Shown here: one piece after another, positions 7,612 to 16,975 of the stretch
Position numbering within the stretch: the stretch's first letter is position 1
Layout: every line of letters starts with the position of its first letter
Notes under the pieces: model-generated
Seen by the model: the letters and a program-made list of their open reading frames with translations, nothing else
Database searches by the model: none
What the model was told of the DNA's origin: nothing
Position numbers and translations under genes: made by a program
Source of the DNA: Anoxybacillus thermarum
GTDB taxonomy: Bacteria; Bacillota; Bacilli; Bacillales; Anoxybacillaceae
Assembly: GCF_000836725.1 (NCBI RefSeq)
Contig: NZ_JXTH01000024.1
Coordinates: forward strand, 1 to 37,018
Length of the DNA stretch: 37,018 nt
Reading direction: 5' to 3'

Positions 7612-10600
7612 ATGAAACAACGGTGGAATCCAACTTCATTTCAACATTTTTATGAACACGAACACGATGCGTGTGGAATTGTCGCTGCGGTTGAAAAACG
7701 ACGCATTCCGACAAAGGAAAACATTACAACATGTATTAACGCCCTCGTCACAATGAATCATCGCGCCGGATTCATCAACGGTGAAGGAGATGGTGTCGGT
7801 ATTCATATTGACATTCCGAAAGCGCTTTGGAAAGAAAAATTTGCTGCTGCCCATCTTGATCCTCAACTCGTCGACCGCGACGATTTTATTGTTGGCCATA
7901 TATTTATTACGCGAACAACGAATGTCGAAGAGAAAAAAGCACGTATGCGTCAATTGTTTGCTCAATTTCATCTCAATCTTATTTTTGAATCTGATCGCGT
8001 GACCTCTTCTTCAGCGCTCGGTCCAATCGCTTTACGCGAGGAGCCTGTATTTTGGCAAGTAGCCCTTTTACCGAACAAAAACGAAACGTTATCTAAAACA
8101 TTATTTGAATTAACGGTTGAAATCGAGAAAGATGAACATATTCATGTCGCTTCCCTTAGTAACCATCATGCCATTTACAAAGTGATGGGAGCTGGAGATA
8201 TTTTACCAAAATATTATCATGACTTAGCGAGTCCACTTGTCGCATCTACGATGACACTTGGCCATAATCGCTATTCAACAAATACACTATCAAACTTTTT
8301 CCGTGTACAACCGTTTAGCGTCTTAGGTCATAACGGTGAAATTAACACGATTGCCAAACTACGTGAAGAGGCAACAATGATCGGTGTTCCATTGACAAAC
8401 GGCGGAAGCGATTCGCAAGACTTGAGCCGAACGATGGAAACACTTATTTATCGAGATGGCTATACGTTATTTGAAGCGATGGACTTTTTATTCCCGCCAA
8501 TTGTAAATGAAATAAAAAACTATCCAGCACATTTACAAGACTTATATACCTACATTCGCGAAGCTTGGGGACATTTCGCCCAAGGACCTGCAGGCATCAT
8601 TTCTCGCCATGCAGACGAGGCAGTATTTAGCGTCGATGCGCTCGGATTGCGGCCACTTTGGAAAATTGAAACAGAACACCGTTACGTATTTGCATCTGAG
8701 CCAGGCATTATTCCTGTATGCGAATATACAGGAGAACCAAAACCGCTCGCGCCGGGAGAAAAAATCGGCTTAAAATGGCAAGCGGATGGAACAATTCGTA
8801 TGTATGAATACGCAGATTATCAACAAGAAGTATACAACCGTATTCGAAATCGTTTAAATATCGAAAATATGCGCCAACGTCTCCAAACGCCAACGTTCAA
8901 AACGTATGTGCTTATGGCCCAACCAACAAAAGTGCATAACGGACAATATGCTGCATTTGGTTGGGATCGTGAACATATTCAATTGCTCGAGCAAATGGCA
9001 GAAAAAGGCGCAGAACCGATTCGCTCGCTCGGTCACGATGCTCCGCTTGCAGCGATCGATCCTGAACGAAAAAACATTGCTGATTTTATAAAAGAAAGTG
9101 TGGCTGTTGTAACAAACCCTGCCATTGACCGCGACCGAGAAACAGAACATTTTTCTACACGCGTTGTCGTCGGAAAACGACCAAGTATCGTCTCAAACGA
9201 GGAACATCCGTATACCGTTGAGCTTCTTTCACCTATTTTAATCGAGGGAAAACTCGGAAATGACTGTACAGAAACGTTGCAGCAACCATCGTACGACCAA
9301 CTCGTTCATACATTTGAAGAAAAACAATTGACGTACTTTATATCAGCCACGTTTTTTGAACATGAAACGATCCCAATGGCGCTCGCCCGTTTAAGCGAAG
9401 AAGCATGCGCAGCTGCGGCAAACGGAAAAACGTTGCTTGTCATTGACGATGCAAAAGCGCATCAAAATGGGCATTTATGGATCGATCCACTTCTTGTCAT
9501 ATCGGCCATCGATCAAGCGTTAACAAAAGCGCAATTGCGAAGAAACTGTTCGCTTCTTCTTCGTTCTGGAGCGATTCGTTCGTTGCATGATTTCATCGTT
9601 GCATACGGACTTGGCGCGAACGTCATTAGCCCATATTTAATGTTTGCGACAGTTGCTGATTCGTCCACTCGACCAGCGATCCATTTGTTCCAAGCGTTAA
9701 ATAAAGGGCTTGAGAAAGTCATTTCAACGATTGGTATTCATGAATTACGTGGGTACAGCCGTCTCTTTTCATCGATCGGCTTGCATGAAGAAGTCGCAGC
9801 TGTATTAAATATTGTTAACTTTTTTGGTTCTGATTCGCTTGCCCAAAATTTTGAAGCATTAAAACAAGACGCCATCGCACGCGCAAACGATTTTGAAACA
9901 GAACAAGCAAAGTTGCGCAAAACGTTTCACGTCTTTCCACGCATTTGGAAAGCGATCGGCGAAGTGGCACAAACAGGCTCATACGATCAATATCGCGAAA
10001 AATTGACGGAAATCGAAACAGAAACGCCAACAGCTATTCGTCATTTAACAGATTTAAAACAGGCCGACGTGCCAGCTAAAAAAGAGCACGTGGACATTTC
10101 TGTCGGTGAACATAGCTTACCTTTTGTTATCGCTTCGATGTCATTTGGTTCGCAAAACGAAATTGCGTTTCGCGCTTATGCAGAGGCGGCGAACCGTCTG
10201 AACATGATTAGCTTAAACGGTGAGGGTGGCGAAATTAAAGATATGCTCGGCAAATATCCGCGCACGCGGGGGCAACAAGTCGCTTCTGGTCGATTTGGCG
10301 TCAATGCGGAACTGCTGAACTCATCGAATTTACTAGAAATTAAAATCGGGCAAGGAGCGAAACCGGGTGAAGGTGGTCATTTGCCAGGTTCGAAAGTGAC
10401 AGCTAAAATCGCTGAAGCACGGAACGCAACGATCGGCTCTGATTTAATTTCACCGTCAAACAACCATGACATTTACTCGATTGAAGACTTAGCGCAAATG
10501 ATTGCTGAATTAAAAACAGCAAACGACCAAGCGAAAGTCGCTGTCAAAGTGCCAGTCGTCCCTAATATTGGAACGATTGCTGTCGGCATCGCAAAAGCTG

Positions 10601-12081
10601 GTGCGGACATTATTACACTAAGCGGCTTCGACGGTGGAACAGGAGCAGCGCGCATCCATGCCATTCAACACGTTGGCTTACCTGTAGAAATTGGCGTGAA
10701 AGCGGCGCACAACGCGCTTTTAGAAGCTGGGTTGCGCCACCAAGTTGAAATTTGGGCAGATGGTGGCATAAAAAGCGCGATGGACGTGATCAAAGTGATG
10801 CTTCTCGGCGCCAACCGCGTTGGCTTCGGCACATTAGCGATGATTGCGATCGGATGTACAACATGTCGCGGTTGTCATTTAGATACATGCCATGTCGGAA
10901 TCGCCACGCAAATTGAATCGGAAGCACAAGCGAAAGAACATGGTTTACGCCGTTTCGTTCCGAGACAATTCGAGCAAGCGGTACAAAACTTAGTTCGTTT
11001 CTTTACGGCATTTGGCGAGGAACTAAAAGCGCTCACCGCCTCTCTCGGCTATACGAACTTACAACAGCTTGTCGGTCGCTCTGATTTGCTTGAACAAACG
11101 CGCGGACGCGATCGGATGAATTTAGCAACGTTATTAAAACCATTAGAAATTGGTCAATGGTATCAAAAAGAAGTCGCGGCGACATCGGAAGAAGGAAAAC
11201 TGGCCGTTGCGGCTGGAGCTGAATATTTAGATTATCACGTTGAAGACTTACATCGTTCACGCGAATTTTCAACTGTCACAGCTGAACAACGTGTACTCGG
11301 CAGCCGCGTCGCATGCCATCGTGTGCGTGGTAGATTGGACGGATCGTATAAAAAGCTGCCAAACATATCCCTTCGTTATAAAGATGGATCTGTACCTGGC
11401 AATGGACTCGGTGCATATAACGTCGCTGGCATTCATATTCATGTTGACGGCGGAGCGCAAGACGGAACTGGAAAGACAACGTTTGGCGGAGGTATTTTCG
11501 TCTTTAAAGCGAAAGGAAAAGATGGGAAGTTTTATAATGGCTCAGTCGGAAAAGGATTTGGCTACGGAGCACAAAAAGGATTGCTAATCGTACAAGGAAA
11601 TGCTGACGCACGTGCAGGCATTCGCTTATCAGGAGCGGATATGATTATCGGTGGTCAAGTGACAAAACCAATTCCTGAAGTTGAACACGGCAATATCGGT
11701 GTTCACGCCAACATTAAAGGATTTGCCTTTGAATATATGACAAACGGACGCGGGCTCGTTCTCGGCGACCCAGGTCCATGGATTTGTGCAGGAATGACAG
11801 GCGGTGTCGTTTATTTACGCCATCAACCAGAAATGGGCTTAACAAAAGCCGCCCTTGAACGCCGAATCGCCAAAGGCGCAAACGTCGCAATTCAACCGCT
11901 AAACGAGAAAGGAAAAGCGGACGTCAAAGAACTACTTCGCACATATATTGATTTACTTATCGAACATGAACAGCATGAAGAAGCAGCAACACTTCAACCG
12001 TTGTTACAACAACCAGAGCAACACTTTTTTCAAGTTATTCCAAAAAAGGAACAAGCCGATCCATCCGTATCGACAGAATAA
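7612..12081 (+). CDS. Glutamate synthase large subunit (divergent, orphan)
   Basis: Transfers the amide of glutamine to 2-oxoglutarate to give two glutamates. 1489 aa with the full GOGAT order: class II glutaminase with nucleophile C21 in EHDACGI (after a 20-residue propeptide), central domain (about 470-780), FMN synthase domain (about 800-1140) with the 3Fe-4S cysteines C1082, C1088 and C1093, and a glycine-rich GXGXG domain (about 1235-1415). It differs from B. subtilis GltA: the canonical DHRGG...GDGAG stretch reads NHRAG...GDGVG. No NADPH-binding small subunit (gltB) or gltC regulator is adjacent; the electron donor could be ferredoxin or a distant subunit. The ATG at 7612 is the only start between an in-frame stop (7588) and C21, yet no ribosome site lies close to it. 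Confidence 0.88.
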   Translation: MKQRWNPTSFQHFYEHEHDACGIVAAVEKRRIPTKENITTCINALVTMNHRAGFINGEGDGVGIHIDIPKALWKEKFAAAHLDPQLVDRDDFIVGHIFITRTTNVEEKKARMRQLFAQFHLNLIFESDRVTSSSALGPIALREEPVFWQVALLPNKNETLSKTLFELTVEIEKDEHIHVASLSNHHAIYKVMGAGDILPKYYHDLASPLVASTMTLGHNRYSTNTLSNFFRVQPFSVLGHNGEINTIAKLREEATMIGVPLTNGGSDSQDLSRTMETLIYRDGYTLFEAMDFLFPPIVNEIKNYPAHLQDLYTYIREAWGHFAQGPAGIISRHADEAVFSVDALGLRPLWKIETEHRYVFASEPGIIPVCEYTGEPKPLAPGEKIGLKWQADGTIRMYEYADYQQEVYNRIRNRLNIENMRQRLQTPTFKTYVLMAQPTKVHNGQYAAFGWDREHIQLLEQMAEKGAEPIRSLGHDAPLAAIDPERKNIADFIKESVAVVTNPAIDRDRETEHFSTRVVVGKRPSIVSNEEHPYTVELLSPILIEGKLGNDCTETLQQPSYDQLVHTFEEKQLTYFISATFFEHETIPMALARLSEEACAAAANGKTLLVIDDAKAHQNGHLWIDPLLVISAIDQALTKAQLRRNCSLLLRSGAIRSLHDFIVAYGLGANVISPYLMFATVADSSTRPAIHLFQALNKGLEKVISTIGIHELRGYSRLFSSIGLHEEVAAVLNIVNFFGSDSLAQNFEALKQDAIARANDFETEQAKLRKTFHVFPRIWKAIGEVAQTGSYDQYREKLTEIETETPTAIRHLTDLKQADVPAKKEHVDISVGEHSLPFVIASMSFGSQNEIAFRAYAEAANRLNMISLNGEGGEIKDMLGKYPRTRGQQVASGRFGVNAELLNSSNLLEIKIGQGAKPGEGGHLPGSKVTAKIAEARNATIGSDLISPSNNHDIYSIEDLAQMIAELKTANDQAKVAVKVPVVPNIGTIAVGIAKAGADIITLSGFDGGTGAARIHAIQHVGLPVEIGVKAAHNALLEAGLRHQVEIWADGGIKSAMDVIKVMLLGANRVGFGTLAMIAIGCTTCRGCHLDTCHVGIATQIESEAQAKEHGLRRFVPRQFEQAVQNLVRFFTAFGEELKALTASLGYTNLQQLVGRSDLLEQTRGRDRMNLATLLKPLEIGQWYQKEVAATSEEGKLAVAAGAEYLDYHVEDLHRSREFSTVTAEQRVLGSRVACHRVRGRLDGSYKKLPNISLRYKDGSVPGNGLGAYNVAGIHIHVDGGAQDGTGKTTFGGGIFVFKAKGKDGKFYNGSVGKGFGYGAQKGLLIVQGNADARAGIRLSGADMIIGGQVTKPIPEVEHGNIGVHANIKGFAFEYMTNGRGLVLGDPGPWICAGMTGGVVYLRHQPEMGLTKAALERRIAKGANVAIQPLNEKGKADVKELLRTYIDLLIEHEQHEEAATLQPLLQQPEQHFFQVIPKKEQADPSVSTE

Positions 12082-12086
12082 ACGTC

Positions 12087-12124
12087 AAAAAGAACTGCCT
12101 CAAAAAAATGGGGCAGTTCTTTTA
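12087..12124 (+). terminator. Terminator after glutamate synthase
   Basis: AAAAGAACTGCC-T-CA pairs with TG-G-GGCAGTTCTTTT, followed by a T-rich tract. Confidence 0.9.
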
Positions 12125-12219
12125 ATTTTTTTCCTTTTATCTTGATATACTGATGAAAAACATGTATATTTGTTTGTTGTTCTAACAAGATGATGAAAAA
12201 GAAAGGAATTTGAGCGACG

Positions 12220-13293
12220 ATGAGACTTGGAGCCCGCGTCTTTAAAACCGGGATTGCGATTACATTTGCATTAGTTTTAGCGAAACTGTTGCAGTTGCCT
12301 TCTCCTGTGTTTGCTGGTATTTCAGCTGTATTTGCAATGCAGCCAACGATTTACCGTTCATATTTATCTTTAATTGAACAAGTGCAAGCAAACGTCATTG
12401 GTGCAGTTTTCGCTATCGTTTTCACGCTTGTTTTCGGGCACGACCCATTTATTATTGGGCTAACCGCCATTTTAGTCATTGCGTTATTTCTTCGTCTTCG
12501 TTTAGAATCCTCTATTTCTGTTGCGCTTGTGACAGTTATTGCAATTATGGAATATACCGAAGAACACTTTATTGAATTTGCGCTTATTCGCTTTTCAACA
12601 ATTATGTTAGGCGTGTTTGCAGCATTTATCGTTAATTTAGTATTTCTTCCGCCAAAGTATGAAAAGAAGCTATACACGAAAATTGTGGAATATACGGAAT
12701 ATATTTTGAAATGGATTCGCATGAACGTGCGACACGCGTCTGAACACCATTTATTAAAAGAAGACATCGAAAAATTTAAAGAAAACATGATGAAACTAGA
12801 TCAACTTTATTTGCTTTACAAAGAAGAACGGACATATTTTCGCAAACATAAATATAGCAAATCGCGTAAACTTGTGTTATATCGCCAAATGATTGTCGCA
12901 ACAAATCGAGCGCTAGAAACGTTAAAATTGTTGCATCGTTTAGAAAACGAGCTGGCACATACATCTGCTGAACTTCAAGACGCTATAAAAAACGAACTCG
13001 ACTGTCTGTTAAATTATCACGATCAAATATTGCTAAAGTTCATTGGGAAGGTAAAGTCTGATCCACAATCACAATTCGTTACAGAAGCATGCTCTGGGAA
13101 AAAAGGATTAATCCACTCGTTTTTAAACCATTATGCTGGTCAAAGCATTAAGCAAGAAAATTATCAACTATTCCCACTTATCGGAGCGATTATTGAGTAT
13201 AGCCATCAGCTTGAACATTTGGACACGCTGATCGAAAGCTTCCATCATTACCACAAAGAAGAGCACGTTGTCCCTACCCCAGAGCAAGAATAA
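12220..13293 (+). CDS. ygaE: YgaE-like aromatic acid exporter family membrane protein
   Basis: A 357-aa protein with an N-terminal membrane half (hydrophobic segments up to about residue 145, ending FIVNLVFLPPKYE) and a cytosolic helical C-terminal half rich in charged residues. This is the layout of the DUF939/ArAE_1 (FUSC superfamily) proteins such as B. subtilis YqjA and YgaE. Position supports ygaE: in B. subtilis it sits between gsaB and ygaC. Here the glutamate synthase gene separates it from gsaB, and the dpp operon separates it from ygaC. The ATG at 12220 has AAAGGA about 12 nt upstream, a rather long spacing. Substrate unproven. Confidence 0.75.
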   Translation: MRLGARVFKTGIAITFALVLAKLLQLPSPVFAGISAVFAMQPTIYRSYLSLIEQVQANVIGAVFAIVFTLVFGHDPFIIGLTAILVIALFLRLRLESSISVALVTVIAIMEYTEEHFIEFALIRFSTIMLGVFAAFIVNLVFLPPKYEKKLYTKIVEYTEYILKWIRMNVRHASEHHLLKEDIEKFKENMMKLDQLYLLYKEERTYFRKHKYSKSRKLVLYRQMIVATNRALETLKLLHRLENELAHTSAELQDAIKNELDCLLNYHDQILLKFIGKVKSDPQSQFVTEACSGKKGLIHSFLNHYAGQSIKQENYQLFPLIGAIIEYSHQLEHLDTLIESFHHYHKEEHVVPTPEQE

Positions 13294-13326
13294 AAGATGT
13301 CCCGACATACCAGCGGGACATCTTTT
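13292..13326. terminator. Bidirectional terminator between ygaE and dppC
   Basis: A perfect 12-bp stem (AAAAGATGTCCC with GGGACATCTTTT) and an 11-nt loop, with A/T runs on both sides. It serves both convergent genes. Confidence 0.92.
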
Positions 13327-14218
13327 AGCTTTTCATACGCGGATCAAGCGCATCGCGCAATCCATCACCCATTAAGTTAAATCCTAATACTGTTAACATG
13401 ATTGCCAATCCCGGAAAAATCATCGTCCATGGTGCTTGCGTTAAATATGCTTTTGAATCAGCTAGCATTTTCCCCCATTCAGGATTTGGTGGCTGTGCTC
13501 CTAACCCAAGAAATCCGAGTGCTGCCGCTTCAATAATAGCCGTTGCGATCGCAAGCGTGCCTTGGACAATAATAGGTGCCATACTATTCGGCAAAATGTG
13601 GTGGAATAAAATGCGCGCATCACTCATGCCGATTGCTTTCGCCGCTGTAATATACTCTTCCTGTTTAATGCTTAATACACGCGAACGAATGAGACGCCCG
13701 AAGTTCGGAATGTTAATGACCGCGATCGCAATGAGCGCATTTTTCAACGACGGTCCTAAAACCGCCACAATTCCAATCGCTAATAAAATGCTCGGAAATG
13801 CGAGCATAATGTCAAATATGCGCGAAATCACCGCATCAACCCATCGTCCATAGTATCCTGCGATAATCCCAAGTAAAGAGCCGATTACAACCGAACCTAA
13901 CACAGAAAAAAATCCGACCCATAACGAAATGCGTGCCCCGTAAACGACACGGGAAAAAATGTCTCGTCCAAAATCATCCGTTCCAAATATATGATCTTTC
14001 GATGGTGCTTGCAAACGCATGGATAGTTGTTGGTCGTTCATATCGTACGGAGCGATAAATGGTGCGAAAATGGCAAGCAAAATGAAAAATAGCACAATGC
14101 CACTTCCGATGAGTGCCATTTTATTTTTTCGAAAGCGAATCCATCCTTCTTTCCATAAAGATGTTGCTTTTTCTTCTTGCTGTACAACATTTACCTCGTC
14201 TCGTGCCAGCTCAGCCAA
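13325..14218 (-). CDS. dppC: Peptide ABC transporter permease, DppC/OppC type
   Basis: The last gene of a five-gene dipeptide/oligopeptide importer. 297 aa: a cytosolic N-terminus followed by one membrane helix (about 32-54), then a BPD_transp_1 domain with the EAA loop (AKAIGMSDARILFHHILPN, about 190-210). The start is TTG at 14218 with AAAGGAGGGG 6 nt upstream and no better ATG. It lies 14 nt after dppB. The symbol reflects family and position; di- versus oligopeptide specificity is not resolved. Confidence 0.88.
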   Translation of the reverse strand: MAELARDEVNVVQQEEKATSLWKEGWIRFRKNKMALIGSGIVLFFILLAIFAPFIAPYDMNDQQLSMRLQAPSKDHIFGTDDFGRDIFSRVVYGARISLWVGFFSVLGSVVIGSLLGIIAGYYGRWVDAVISRIFDIMLAFPSILLAIGIVAVLGPSLKNALIAIAVINIPNFGRLIRSRVLSIKQEEYITAAKAIGMSDARILFHHILPNSMAPIIVQGTLAIATAIIEAAALGFLGLGAQPPNPEWGKMLADSKAYLTQAPWTMIFPGLAIMLTVLGFNLMGDGLRDALDPRMKS

Positions 14219-14232
14219 TACGCTCCCCTCCT

Positions 14233-15237
14233 TTAGTTATATTTAATTCGCGGATCAATTGCAGCATATAGAAGGTCAACAATTAAATTAATAAAAATAA
14301 AAATCATCGCAACAATTAAGATGCCTGATTGAATGACAGGATAATCGCGATAGCCAATTGCTTCATAAATGTACCGACCAATTCCCGGCCAACTGAAAAT
14401 CGTTTCCGTTAAAATCGCCCCGCCAAGTAGCAATCCCATTTGTAAACCAATGACTGTCAATACAGGAATGATCGCATTTTTTAACGAATGCTTGTACACA
14501 ACCCAAAACATGCTTAATCCTTTCGCACGTGCTGTACGAATATAATCCGACTTCATCACTTCAAGCATGCTTGAACGAGTCATGCGAGCAATAATAGCCA
14601 TTGGGATTGTCGCTAAAGCGACACTCGGAAGCACTAAGTGTTGCAATGTTTGAAAAAACTGCTCTGTATTTCCTTGAATCAACGTATCGATGACATATAA
14701 ATGGGTAATCGGTTCAATTGGATTTCGTACATCTTCTCGTCCAGATGTCGGGAACCAATCTAAGTTAATCGCAAAAATCCATTGTTCCATCAACCCGAGC
14801 CAAAAAATAGGCATCGAAACCCCAATCAATGCTAAAACCATCGCAACATAATCAAACCAAGAGTTTTGAAACCATGCGCTAATAATACCTGCATTGACAC
14901 CAATAACCACAGCAATGAACATCGCTGCGAGAGATAGTTCTAATGTCGCCGCTAAATATGGCCAAATTTCTTGTGAAACCGCAACCCCCGTGCGAATGGA
15001 TTCCCCTAAATCCCCTTTTAATAATCCGCCAAGATATTTTATATATTGAATGTACCACGGTTGGTCTAATCCGAGTTTATGCGTTAACGCCTCTACCGCT
15101 TCTTTCGTCGCCTTTTGTCCTAAAATGACTTGCGCAGGGTTTCCAGGAATGGCACGAATCATGAAAAACACGACGAGCGACATGCCAAGCAAAACAGGAA
15201 TGACCGTTAAAATGCGTTTGACCGTATATGAAAACAT
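14233..15237 (-). CDS. dppB: Peptide ABC transporter permease, DppB/OppB type
   Basis: A 334-aa inner-membrane permease with N-terminal helix YTVKRILTVIPVLLGMSLVVFF (OppB_N-like), the periplasmic-side motif RAIPGNPA, and the EAA motif RTARAKGLSMFWVVYKHSLKN that contacts the ATPases. It pairs with dppC to form the channel. The ATG at 15237 is preceded by AGAAAGGAGTGA; the upstream ATG at 15297 (20 residues longer) lacks a ribosome site. A 65-nt gap separates it from the binding-protein gene. Confidence 0.9.
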   Translation of the reverse strand: MFSYTVKRILTVIPVLLGMSLVVFFMIRAIPGNPAQVILGQKATKEAVEALTHKLGLDQPWYIQYIKYLGGLLKGDLGESIRTGVAVSQEIWPYLAATLELSLAAMFIAVVIGVNAGIISAWFQNSWFDYVAMVLALIGVSMPIFWLGLMEQWIFAINLDWFPTSGREDVRNPIEPITHLYVIDTLIQGNTEQFFQTLQHLVLPSVALATIPMAIIARMTRSSMLEVMKSDYIRTARAKGLSMFWVVYKHSLKNAIIPVLTVIGLQMGLLLGGAILTETIFSWPGIGRYIYEAIGYRDYPVIQSGILIVAMIFIFINLIVDLLYAAIDPRIKYN

Positions 15238-15302
15238 ACGTTTCACTCCTTTCTGACATGATGGAAAGGGAGAGGATTCCCTCCCCTCCCTCAACACAAA
15301 TG

Positions 15303-16907
15303 TTATTTAAACTGTACTTTTGTAAATTTATCCGTTCCTGTCGGATGCGGATTAAAACCATCAATGTTTGCCTTACCTGCTAATAACGGTGTTGAGTGTA
15401 CGAGCGGAATCCATGGTGCGTCTTCTTTAATAATTTCTTGTGCTTTTTTGTACAATTCGTTTCGTTTGTTTTCATCGCTAACTGTTTGTGCTTCGATTAA
15501 AATGTTGTGCAACTCATCGTTTGCATAGTATGTGTAGTTGTTGCTACCAATGCTATCTTTATCAAGCAACGCATATAGAAAGTTGTCTGCATCACCGTTA
15601 TCGCCCGTCCAACCGAGCAAGAAGGCGTCTGCTTCTCCTTTTGCCACTTTATCTAGGTATGTCGCCCATTCATACGTAACGATTTTTGCTTTTACGCCAA
15701 TTTTCGCAAAGCTTGCTTGTAATGCTTCGGCTACTTTTTGTCCATCTGGCATGTATGGACGTGGAACAGGCATCGCCCATAATTCCATTTCAAAGCCGTT
15801 TGGATAACCAGCTTCTGCAAGCAATTGTTTTGCTTTTTCTAAATCATACGGATAGTCTTGGATCGCGTCGTTGTAGCCAGGAATGCTTGGCGGTAATGGG
15901 TTTTTCGCCGGTTGTGCTTGGCCTGCATAAAACGCATCAATAATCGCTTGTTTATCTACCGCATGATTCAATGCTTGACGAACGAGTTTGTTGCCTAATG
16001 GACCGCGTGTAACAGTTAATCCGACATAACCGACGTTCATCGAAGGACGTTTAAACACTTGGAAATCTTTATTTCCTTCTACTTGAGCTAAATCAGAAGG
16101 ATTCAAATCTTCCATAATATCAATCTCGCCTTTTAACAACGCATTGAGGCGCGCAGAGTTGTCTGGAATCGATACGAAAATTAACTTATCAAGTTTTGGA
16201 TGGCCTTCTAACCAATATTCCTTATTTTTCTCAAGCACGATGCGTTCATTGCGCTTCCACTCTTTAAAGACAAATGGACCTGTACCAACAGGATTTTCAC
16301 CAAATTTGTCGCCATATTTTTTAATTGCTTCCGGGCTAGCGATTGCAAACGGTACCATCGCCAGATTTTTTAAGAATGGCGCTTGCGGACGTTTTAAAAC
16401 GAACTGCACCGTATGTTCATCTAACGCTTTTACTTCTTTAATGACATGCCCTTCATCATTTTTGTATCCACCAAACATTGAACCATAATAAGGGAACGTA
16501 TCTGCATTCCCGTTTGCCCAACGTTCAAAGTTAAATACAACAGCTTCTGCGTTAAAATCTGTCCCGTCATGGAACTTTACACCTTCACGAAGCTTGAACG
16601 TGTACGTTAAGCCATCGTCAGAAATCGTCCATTCTTTCGCTAATGCTGGTTGAATCGTTGTATCACCATCGTTATAGTCTAGAAGTGTGTCAAAAATGTT
16701 TTTTGTTACTTTAAACGATTCACCATCTGTCACTGTGGCTGGGTCTAACCCAACAGAGTCGCCGCCGCGTCCATAGACGAGCGTCGTTTGCTTTTCAGCT
16801 TCTTCCGTCTTGTCTCCGCCTGTTTGTTCCGACTTGCCGCAACCTGCAAGTGCAGTCGCTGCTACAAGAAGAAACGTAAGCATGGTTAATAACCATTTTT
16901 TCTTCAT
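15303..16907 (-). CDS. dppA: Peptide-binding lipoprotein of the ABC transporter (SBP_bac_5)
   Basis: A 534-aa extracellular solute-binding protein. It starts with a lipoprotein signal peptide (MKKKWLLTML...) ending in lipobox LAGC, so C23 would carry the lipid anchor, followed by an acidic linker rich in E, T and K. The mature part shows the family 5 pattern (DPATVTDGESFKV, AEAVVFNFERW, GTGPFVFKEW). It captures peptides outside the membrane and delivers them to DppBC. It is the third gene of the operon, 46 nt after dppF and preceded by a long hairpin. Ligand could be dipeptides, oligopeptides or glutathione-like compounds. In B. subtilis the equivalent is DppE. Confidence 0.88.
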   Translation of the reverse strand: MKKKWLLTMLTFLLVAATALAGCGKSEQTGGDKTEEAEKQTTLVYGRGGDSVGLDPATVTDGESFKVTKNIFDTLLDYNDGDTTIQPALAKEWTISDDGLTYTFKLREGVKFHDGTDFNAEAVVFNFERWANGNADTFPYYGSMFGGYKNDEGHVIKEVKALDEHTVQFVLKRPQAPFLKNLAMVPFAIASPEAIKKYGDKFGENPVGTGPFVFKEWKRNERIVLEKNKEYWLEGHPKLDKLIFVSIPDNSARLNALLKGEIDIMEDLNPSDLAQVEGNKDFQVFKRPSMNVGYVGLTVTRGPLGNKLVRQALNHAVDKQAIIDAFYAGQAQPAKNPLPPSIPGYNDAIQDYPYDLEKAKQLLAEAGYPNGFEMELWAMPVPRPYMPDGQKVAEALQASFAKIGVKAKIVTYEWATYLDKVAKGEADAFLLGWTGDNGDADNFLYALLDKDSIGSNNYTYYANDELHNILIEAQTVSDENKRNELYKKAQEIIKEDAPWIPLVHSTPLLAGKANIDGFNPHPTGTDKFTKVQFK

Positions 16908-16940
16908 TTCTTTTCCCCCTTAGTGAATAATATATTTCAT

Positions 16941-16975
16941 CGCCTAGCCATCTTTATGTATAAAGATGGCAGGCG
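16941..16975 (-). other. Large hairpin between dppF and the binding-protein gene
   Basis: A 10-bp stem (GCCATCTTTA with TAAAGATGGC, TGTA loop) extended by CGCC/GGCG around small internal mismatches. The dppF stop codon lies within it. On the transcribed strand no U-tract follows, so it looks more like an RNA-stability or processing element than a terminator. Confidence 0.6.

Noticed and set aside
11240-11587. A 115-codon ORF in another frame inside the glutamate synthase gene
   Set aside because: It is covered by the conserved GXGXG domain of the real gene and has no start signal or recognisable protein pattern.
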